A model generated the notes under the pieces. It searched no databases. It saw nothing but the letters and a program-made list of their open reading frames with translations, and was not told the DNA's origin. Below, one piece after another: positions 7,025 to 11,780 of a stretch of 11,780 nucleotides of DNA (the first letter of the stretch is position 1; the number at the start of each line of letters is the position of its first letter). The DNA comes from Myxococcales bacterium (GTDB lineage Bacteria > Myxococcota > Polyangia > Fen-1088): the NCBI GenBank assembly GCA_003159055.1, contig PMLH01000178.1:3332-15111 (forward strand). Reading direction: 5' to 3'. Both the position numbers and the translations under genes were made by a program.

Positions 7025-9079
7025 TTACAAGCAGGATCCCGCGAGTTGCAGTATCGAGAGGTAGCTTCCGCAGGTGCTGGCCCCACCCACCGAGACGATC
7101 GACTCGCAACCGGTCTTCGTACTGCCGCTCAGCTTGGCGCAGCAAGTGGCCAGCGAGGAGCAGTCTCCGGTTCCATAACTGACGTCAGGCAGGACGAAGG
7201 AGCCGTCCGGGAGGCCGCCCGGCGTGCTGGCGTCGGTCGTCACGCCCGCGTCGGGTGCGGCGGCGGAAGACGAGCTGGTCGGAAGCTTGACCCACATCTT
7301 GTAGCTGCCCGCCAGCGCGTGCGCGACGTAGGCGCCGCTGCTGCCGACGTCGAGGCTGCCCAGGAACTGCTTGTTGGCCAAGGCCGGATTGGTGAGGGTA
7401 TCGGAATTGAAAGACAGCTCAACATTGGGAATAGGGTTTCCGCGAGCGTCTTTGACCGTCCCGTGAACCGTCACTTGCGTGCCCAGCGCGGGAACTGCGA
7501 TGTTGCGAACCACATCGGCGGTCAATACCACGGCGTCGGGCGACCGGGGGCTTGGGTCGTCCATGTACGCATAGGTGTTCTCTCCAGATCGCGTGGGCAA
7601 CCCGCCCGGGCCGACTGCAACGGCATAGTTGGCGTAGGTCACGCAATTGATTCCGCTGCGCACGTAGAGCGTGTGGCTGGTGGCGGCAGCGAAGAAGCTT
7701 GATGCGCTTCCTTCTGGCCACATGAAAATTGGATCCGGGTAGGTTCCATAGTCCAGAGAATTGCATTGGTAGTAGTTGACTGCGCCGCTTTGCGCGCCAC
7801 CGTTTCCTATCATCTGTGAAAGAGAACCGTTGGGGTCGGAAACGCTGCCGGAGATCTTCACCGTCGCGGGCAATGCCAACGAGAAGTCCCCGGTCGGCGT
7901 CACGTCCGTCAGTCTGAACTGGCTGGTGAATCCGCTGGGGTAAGGCGCGGTCGTGCCGGGGGTGTCTTGTACCATCAGGGTGGGCGTGAAGGTTTCGTTT
8001 GGCACCCACATCGAAATGGGGATTGCCGCACTGGCGGTCATGCTCATGCCGCCGACCAGAAGCGTGTTGGCGGCGTTGACCTGGTACACGAGCACATAGC
8101 GACCGAAGGCATTGCCCGTGGCCGGCAAGGTGTCGATTCCAGTCACCGTCACGGTCCGCGTGGTCACACTGATCGCGGGCAGGGTCACGTCGTGCTTGAT
8201 GCTCGCGCTGACCGTAATGCGGTCCTGGCCGATTCGAGTGGCCGTGCTGGGAAGGCTGGTGAGCGACGGCGCGGCCGAGGATTTGGTCACGAAGGTGTAC
8301 ATCACCTCGTAGGTGTCAGCTGGAACGCCGACGCTGTAGCGGAAGTGCGTGTCGTCGACGGCAGTGACCGTCGCGGCATAGACGACCGTATCAGCGACCT
8401 TGTTGTTGCTGTCTCGGATCAGTTTGTAAACAGCGACCTCGCCGTTGCCGTACACGGCCCCGGCGGGCAGCGGAGAAGCCAGCGTGACGGTGCCCGAGAC
8501 GCGGAAGCAATCCGGGATGGTGATGTCGTAGGCCTGGTCGGCGGTGAGGTCGCGCTGGCCGAGCACGTAGGTCGAACAGACCGTCGGATCGGTCGGATTA
8601 TCCTGCTCGGTCGTCGAGGTAACCACACTGCCACCATCGGGTGACGACGGCGGCGCGCTGTCGTTCTGCACCTGTGTGGCGTCGGGAACGGTGGGGCTGT
8701 CAGGCGCGAGCAGCAGGTCTGCCACCGCCACTGCATCAGGGTCGACCGCGCGGCTGTCAGTGCCGACCATGGCACCGTCAACGCCGACCACGGACCCGTC
8801 CGCCACAACGGCGGCTGTGTCTGGCGTCGCCGTATCGACTCCGGGAGGCACCATCGCATCGGCGAGTCGCCCATCCACCTGCGGAGGAACCGTGACGTCG
8901 CCGAAGGCCGGCGCGTCGGGAAGGCCTGGTACCGCCTGGTCGGCCTGGCCCACGCTGTCGCGAACGCCAGCATCGGACAGCGGCAGATTCGCGTCCGGTG
9001 CTGGCTTGTTATCGGACGACGAACCGCATCCCCACAGCCCAATCGTCAAGATCATCCCAATCGTTCGCTTGGCTCGCAT
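7025..9079 (-). CDS. Large multidomain lipoprotein with repeated beta modules and six-cysteine C-terminal tail
   Basis: The ATG at 9079 is preferred because GGAGGG lies 4 bases upstream and the first residues form a lipoprotein signal: R2, K4, R5, a hydrophobic core, and lipobox L15-W-G-C18. The product has 684 residues. After C18 comes a long Asp/Ala/Pro/Val-rich, Lys/Arg-poor linker to about residue 150, typical of surface lipoproteins in Myxococcota-like genomes. Four beta modules follow, each marked by a V-x-V-x-G-x-V-like strand, with glycines at 196, 314, 411 and 540. The last, V-T-V-H-G540-T-V-K-D-A-R-G-N-P, looks like a carboxypeptidase regulatory-like domain, a transthyretin-like fold used for adhesion or binding rather than catalysis. 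The final 46 residues hold six cysteines spaced C-x5-CC-x10-C-x11-C-x12-C (C640 to C683). No catalytic motif was seen. Its substrate or partner is unknown; the outer-membrane barrel gene follows it closely. Confidence 0.83.
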   Translation of the reverse strand: MRAKRTIGMILTIGLWGCGSSSDNKPAPDANLPLSDAGVRDSVGQADQAVPGLPDAPAFGDVTVPPQVDGRLADAMVPPGVDTATPDTAAVVADGSVVGVDGAMVGTDSRAVDPDAVAVADLLLAPDSPTVPDATQVQNDSAPPSSPDGGSVVTSTTEQDNPTDPTVCSTYVLGQRDLTADQAYDITIPDCFRVSGTVTLASPLPAGAVYGNGEVAVYKLIRDSNNKVADTVVYAATVTAVDDTHFRYSVGVPADTYEVMYTFVTKSSAAPSLTSLPSTATRIGQDRITVSASIKHDVTLPAISVTTRTVTVTGIDTLPATGNAFGRYVLVYQVNAANTLLVGGMSMTASAAIPISMWVPNETFTPTLMVQDTPGTTAPYPSGFTSQFRLTDVTPTGDFSLALPATVKISGSVSDPNGSLSQMIGNGGAQSGAVNYYQCNSLDYGTYPDPIFMWPEGSASSFFAAATSHTLYVRSGINCVTYANYAVAVGPGGLPTRSGENTYAYMDDPSPRSPDAVVLTADVVRNIAVPALGTQVTVHGTVKDARGNPIPNVELSFNSDTLTNPALANKQFLGSLDVGSSGAYVAHALAGSYKMWVKLPTSSSSAAAPDAGVTTDASTPGGLPDGSFVLPDVSYGTGDCSSLATCCAKLSGSTKTGCESIVSVGGASTCGSYLSILQLAGSCL

Positions 9080-9083
9080 GGAT

Positions 9084-9089
9084 CCCTCC
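9084..9089 (-). promoter_or_regulatory. Strong ribosome binding site that fixes the lipoprotein start
   Basis: On the minus strand GGAGGG is followed by ATCC and then ATG at 9079. This near-perfect Shine-Dalgarno favours the ATG over a TTG four codons upstream (9091), which would overlap the ribosome site itself. Confidence 0.7.
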
Positions 9090-9166
9090 AAATCTTCAGT
9101 GCAGGGGACGCCATTGCGGCCTATTCCCTCGCGAAAGAGTGTTTTCGGCGGAAGCCGGTTGGGAGT

Positions 9167-10234
9167 TTAGCGGCGGGGGTGCTGCTGGGTCAGGCAGTGC
9201 AGGGTGCCGAAGCCGAGCACCAGGTCCACGGCGTGGATGCCGACCACCGGGCGGTCGCGGAACAGCTCGCCCAAGATGCCGAGCGCGACCCGGTCGGCGG
9301 GGTCGTTGAAGGTGGGTACAATGACCGCGGCGTTGGCGATGTAGAAATTGGCGTAGCTCGCCGGCAGTCGCCAGTCGCCGTGGTAAAGCGGCTGCGGCAC
9401 CGGCAAATCGACGACTTCCAGCTTCGAGCCGTCTTCAAGGCGCGCGTCCTTGAGCCGCTCGCGATTGTCGCGAAGCGGACGGTGGTTTTCGTCGTCGGGA
9501 TTCTTTTCCTGAATCAGCACCACCGTATTGCGATTCACGAAGCGGCACAAATCGTCGACGTGGCCGTGGGTGTCGTCGCCCACGATGCCGTGCCCCAGCC
9601 AAATCACGTTCTTGGCGCCCAGGTAGTCGCGGAAGATTTCGCCATACTCCTCGCGGGTCATGCCCGGATTGCGGCACTGGGTCTCCTGGTCGAGAAAGCA
9701 TTCCTCCGTGGTCAGCAAGGTGCCCGCGCCGTTGACGTCGATGCCCCCGCCCTCGAGCGCAACCATGTCCTTGCCGCGCATGACCGGAAACATCCGCAAG
9801 CGCAGGCGTTCAGCAATGCGCCCGGCAATGCGGTCGTCCTTCTGCCAATTGGGGTATTTCGCCCACGCCGTGAATTTGAACTTGGCAATCGCCACCTCCG
9901 GCCGCGGCCCGGACTTGCGCACACAGATGGGGCCGAAGTCGCGCGACCACCCGCGATCGCTCGGTGTGCGGAAGAACTCCACGTTGGCCATGTTGGCGTG
10001 CGCGCGGCTGAGAATTCGCCTCGCCTTGGTTTCGCGGGCCGCGGAATCGATCAGAATCCGCACCTTCTCGCCTTCCGCGATCTTGCGCACGATCTCGCCG
10101 TACGCCCATTCGATGGTGCCGAGCTTGCCTGGCCAGTCGGTCTTGCAGTGCGGCCAGCCGAGCCAGGTCGCCTCGTGCGGCTCCCATTCGGCGGGCATGG
10201 CGAAACCAAGGTCGGCGGGGAGGGTGGTTTTCAT
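9167..10234 (-). CDS. aguA: Agmatine deiminase (agmatine iminohydrolase)
   Basis: The enzyme hydrolyses agmatine to N-carbamoylputrescine and ammonia, the second step of the arginine decarboxylase route to putrescine, in the cytosol. The 355-residue product matches the agmatine deiminase/peptidyl-arginine deiminase-type family along its length: M13-P-A-E-W-E-P-H-E-A-T-W-L near the N terminus, R94-G-W-S-R-D99-F-G-P, L160-E-G-G-G, T172-L-L-T-T-E-E-C-F-L, D220-D-T-H-G-H225-V-D227, and the terminal H346-C347-L-T-Q-Q. C347 is the expected nucleophile, with H225 and D227 as catalytic partners. The block before the Cys reads G-F-G-T-L rather than the usual G-G-G-N-I, and E-G-G-G-I-D replaces the usual E-G-G-S-I-H, so this is a somewhat divergent member. 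The ATG at 10234 overlaps the aguB stop as ATGA and is the natural start; the frame stays open far upstream only as a shadow of aguB. Confidence 0.93.
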   Translation of the reverse strand: MKTTLPADLGFAMPAEWEPHEATWLGWPHCKTDWPGKLGTIEWAYGEIVRKIAEGEKVRILIDSAARETKARRILSRAHANMANVEFFRTPSDRGWSRDFGPICVRKSGPRPEVAIAKFKFTAWAKYPNWQKDDRIAGRIAERLRLRMFPVMRGKDMVALEGGGIDVNGAGTLLTTEECFLDQETQCRNPGMTREEYGEIFRDYLGAKNVIWLGHGIVGDDTHGHVDDLCRFVNRNTVVLIQEKNPDDENHRPLRDNRERLKDARLEDGSKLEVVDLPVPQPLYHGDWRLPASYANFYIANAAVIVPTFNDPADRVALGILGELFRDRPVVGIHAVDLVLGFGTLHCLTQQHPRR

Positions 10235-11130
10235 GGCAAATCGTTGTCCAGGAATCGGCGGTCGATGCCCTTGTACGCGTCGATGCGCCGGTCGCGCAAG
10301 AAGGGCCAGTTGCGACGCACCTCTTCGATACGCGCCCGATCCACGGTGCCGTAGACGATCTCTTCGCGGTCGGCCGACGCCTCGGCCACCACCACACCCT
10401 GCGGATCGCAAAGGAAGCTTCCGCCCCAGAATTCCAGGCCGGGCGGTCCAGCCGGGGTCTCGATGCCGACGCGATTGACGGCCGCCACGTACACACCATT
10501 TGCGATCGCGTGACCTCGCTGAACCGTTTCCCAGGCGTCCTGCTGCGTGGCGCCGCTGGCGGCCTTCTCTGCCGGATGCCAGCCAATCGCGGTGGGATAG
10601 AAAATGACGTCGGCGCCGCGCAGGGCGGTCAGCCGTGCGGCCTCCGGAAACCATTGGTCCCAGCAGACGAGGGCGCCGATGTTGCCGAACTCGGTGGGAA
10701 AAATGCGGAAGCCGAGGTCGCCCGGCGCGAAATAGAACTTTTCGTAGTAGTTGGGATCGTCGGGAATGTGCATCTTGCGATACAGACCGAGGATTCCGGC
10801 GTCGGTCCCAATCACGGCCGTGGTGTTGTGGTAAAGGCCCACGGCGCGACGCTCGAACAGCGACGCAACGATGACCACGCCGTCTCGACGGGCCGCCCAG
10901 CCCAGTGCTTCGGTGCTGGGCCCAGGAATGGTTTCCGCCAGATCGAACAGCGCTGTGTCTTCCTTCTGGCAGAAATACGGAGAGCGGAACAGTTCCGGCA
11001 AACAGATGACCTTGGCGCCACGGCCGGCCGCCTCGTGCACCTTCGCGCACGCAGCGTCGAGGTTGGCCGCCGGATCGGCAGACATCGCCATCTGCACCAG
11101 AGCGACTTGGAAGGGGGCTCGCGATTCCAT
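10231..11130 (-). CDS. aguB: N-carbamoylputrescine amidase
   Basis: This carbon-nitrogen hydrolase (nitrilase superfamily) converts N-carbamoylputrescine to putrescine, CO2 and ammonia, the step after agmatine deiminase, in the cytosol. The 299 residues carry the full Glu-Lys-Cys triad: E46 in L-P-E-L-F, K119 in Y-R-K-M-H-I-P-D, and C156 in L-V-C-W-D-Q-W-F-P-E. The stretches S50-P-Y-F-C-Q and Y129-E-K-F-Y-F-A-P-G-D are typical of AguB as opposed to other nitrilases, and the usual length is about 290-300. The start ATG at 11130 has a GAGGT 11 bases upstream (11142-11146 on the plus strand). It is the first gene of the aguB-aguA pair, coupled through ATGA, so its own promoter should lie in the 98-base divergent gap to the dehydrogenase gene. 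No nearby arginine decarboxylase supplies agmatine. Confidence 0.94.
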   Translation of the reverse strand: MESRAPFQVALVQMAMSADPAANLDAACAKVHEAAGRGAKVICLPELFRSPYFCQKEDTALFDLAETIPGPSTEALGWAARRDGVVIVASLFERRAVGLYHNTTAVIGTDAGILGLYRKMHIPDDPNYYEKFYFAPGDLGFRIFPTEFGNIGALVCWDQWFPEAARLTALRGADVIFYPTAIGWHPAEKAASGATQQDAWETVQRGHAIANGVYVAAVNRVGIETPAGPPGLEFWGGSFLCDPQGVVVAEASADREEIVYGTVDRARIEEVRRNWPFLRDRRIDAYKGIDRRFLDNDLP

Positions 11131-11228
11131 GCGGTTTGTCTACCTCAACCGAGCCGATCTTTCTACGCAATGAAACGTGACCCTTCTGCACCTTGACGAA
11201 CCGATCGGCAAAAGAGAAAACCTCGCCC
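11131..11228. promoter_or_regulatory. Divergent intergenic region serving aguB and the dehydrogenase gene
   Basis: The 98 bases between the two oppositely oriented starts must carry both promoters or leaders, unless transcripts come from elsewhere. A TTGACG at 11193-11198 on the plus strand resembles a sigma70 -35 box, but the hexamer 17 bases on (GAAAAC) is a poor -10, so it is not called as a promoter. The minus-strand side has the GAGGT ribosome site for aguB. I saw no operator-like palindrome. Confidence 0.4.
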
Positions 11229-11780
11229 ATGGGCATCGACCTTCGGGGAAAATGGGCTCTGGTCACCGGCGCCAGCCGCGGCATCGGCCGCGAAGTCGCG
11301 CGCGGGCTCTGCGCCAAGGGATGCAACCTGGTTCTGCACAGTCGAACGCACGAGCACAACGCGCGCCTGGCGGCCGAGCTGGGCGGCATGGTGAAGGTTG
11401 CCGTGGCCGCCGCCGAGCTGAGCATCGAGGCCGAGGTCGACGGGCTGGTCTGCGAGGCGCTGGAGGCGAGCGGTGGCATCGACGTGCTCTTCAACAACGC
11501 CGCCATCATGACGCCCTATCGCACGAACTACGCCGAGGTGACGGCGGAGGACTACCGGCGTTCGTTCGAGGTGAACGTTATCGCACCGGTCCGGATCACC
11601 CACGGACTTCTGCCGGGCATGCTGAAACGCCACTTCGGTCGCATCGTGCAGGTCACCTCGGGCATCCGCAACGAGCCCGAGCTGATGGCCTACGCCGCGT
11701 CCAAGGCAGCGCTCGACAAGTTCGTGCGCGACACCGTGGTCAAGCTGCGGGGCACGGGCGTGACCATGAACCTGCTCGAT
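11229..11780 (+). CDS. Short-chain dehydrogenase/reductase (3' partial)
   Basis: Translation from the ATG at 11229 gives 184 residues running off the window end, about three quarters of a usual 240-260-residue SDR. The Rossmann start is present: D4-L-R-G-K then T13-G-A-S-R-G-I-G20. N89-N-A-A corresponds to the NNAG motif, and N116, S144, Y155 and K159 form the classical catalytic tetrad (Y-A-A-S-K). R39 after strand beta2 (V-L-H-S-R) suggests preference for NADP(H). The ATG is chosen because the family starts just so; an in-frame TTG lies 12 codons upstream, and there is no strong ribosome site, only a purine run (AAAAGAG) about 13 bases before. The substrate cannot be told: FabG-like 3-oxoacyl reductase and many alcohol/keto reductases share these motifs. 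It is divergent from aguB and not obviously part of putrescine synthesis. Confidence 0.92.
   Translation, partial: MGIDLRGKWALVTGASRGIGREVARGLCAKGCNLVLHSRTHEHNARLAAELGGMVKVAVAAAELSIEAEVDGLVCEALEASGGIDVLFNNAAIMTPYRTNYAEVTAEDYRRSFEVNVIAPVRITHGLLPGMLKRHFGRIVQVTSGIRNEPELMAYAASKAALDKFVRDTVVKLRGTGVTMNLLD

Noticed and set aside
9146..9157. CGGC-GGAA-GCCG hairpin between aguA and the large lipoprotein gene as a terminator
   Set aside because: Only a 4-base stem, and on the minus strand it is followed by A-rich rather than T-rich sequence.
11193..11221. sigma70 promoter for the dehydrogenase (TTGACG, 17-base spacer)
   Set aside because: The matching -10 position reads GAAAAC, a poor fit, and it would place the transcript start almost at the ATG.
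10235..11509. Upstream extension of the aguA frame to a 780-residue protein (possible fusion)
   Set aside because: The added part runs through aguB and the start of the dehydrogenase in the wrong frame and is Arg-rich nonsense; the ATGA overlap at 10231-10234 gives the natural start.
1..11780. CRISPR arrays, tRNA/rRNA genes, insertion sequences, toxin-antitoxin or phage-defence genes
   Set aside because: No regularly spaced direct repeats, RNA gene signatures, transposase motifs or defence domains were seen on either strand.

Overview
The window is GC-rich, densely coding bacterial DNA. Its style points to Myxococcota or a related deltaproteobacterial lineage. The signs are abundant lipoproteins with Asp/Ala/Pro-rich linkers, a MopE-like Asp/Cys metal-binding motif in front of a sulfatase-fold enzyme, a PPGY-repeat outer-membrane protein, and a Cys-rich C-terminal module on a large lipoprotein. 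This placement rests on protein style only; the window contains no rRNA, tRNA or other phylogenetic marker.

Layout. Positions 1-6110 are all plus strand: (1) a 5'-truncated large protein joining an uncharacterised N-terminal domain to an alpha/beta-hydrolase domain; (2) a four-helix membrane protein resembling half of an EamA/DMT transporter, overlapping gene 1 by 4 bases (GTGA); (3) a 286-residue lipoprotein; (4) a 925-residue polytopic membrane enzyme of the sulfatase/phosphotransferase (alkaline phosphatase) superfamily, 27 bases after gene 3. Positions 6116-11130 are all minus strand. In transcription order they hold aguB (N-carbamoylputrescine amidase), aguA (agmatine deiminase, ATGA overlap with aguB), a 684-residue multidomain lipoprotein, and a beta-barrel outer-membrane protein. 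The sulfatase-like gene and the outer-membrane protein gene converge with only 5 bases between their stop codons. At 11229 a short-chain dehydrogenase starts on the plus strand, divergent from aguB, and runs off the window end.

How the genes fit together. aguB-aguA is a clear metabolic unit converting agmatine to putrescine via N-carbamoylputrescine; the arginine decarboxylase that would feed it is not here. Most other genes concern the cell envelope: two lipoproteins, one outer-membrane barrel, a small integral membrane protein, and a membrane enzyme with a periplasmic catalytic domain. Nothing proves that they form one system. The least ordinary items are the gene 1/gene 2 coupled pair, the sulfatase-like enzyme that lacks the Cys/Ser needed for formylglycine and carries a MopE-type module, and the large lipoprotein with four repeated beta modules and a six-cysteine tail. 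No CRISPR array, mobile element, defence island, biosynthetic cluster or RNA gene was seen. There is no gene-free stretch longer than 300 bases; the longest gap is 155 bases (2290-2444).
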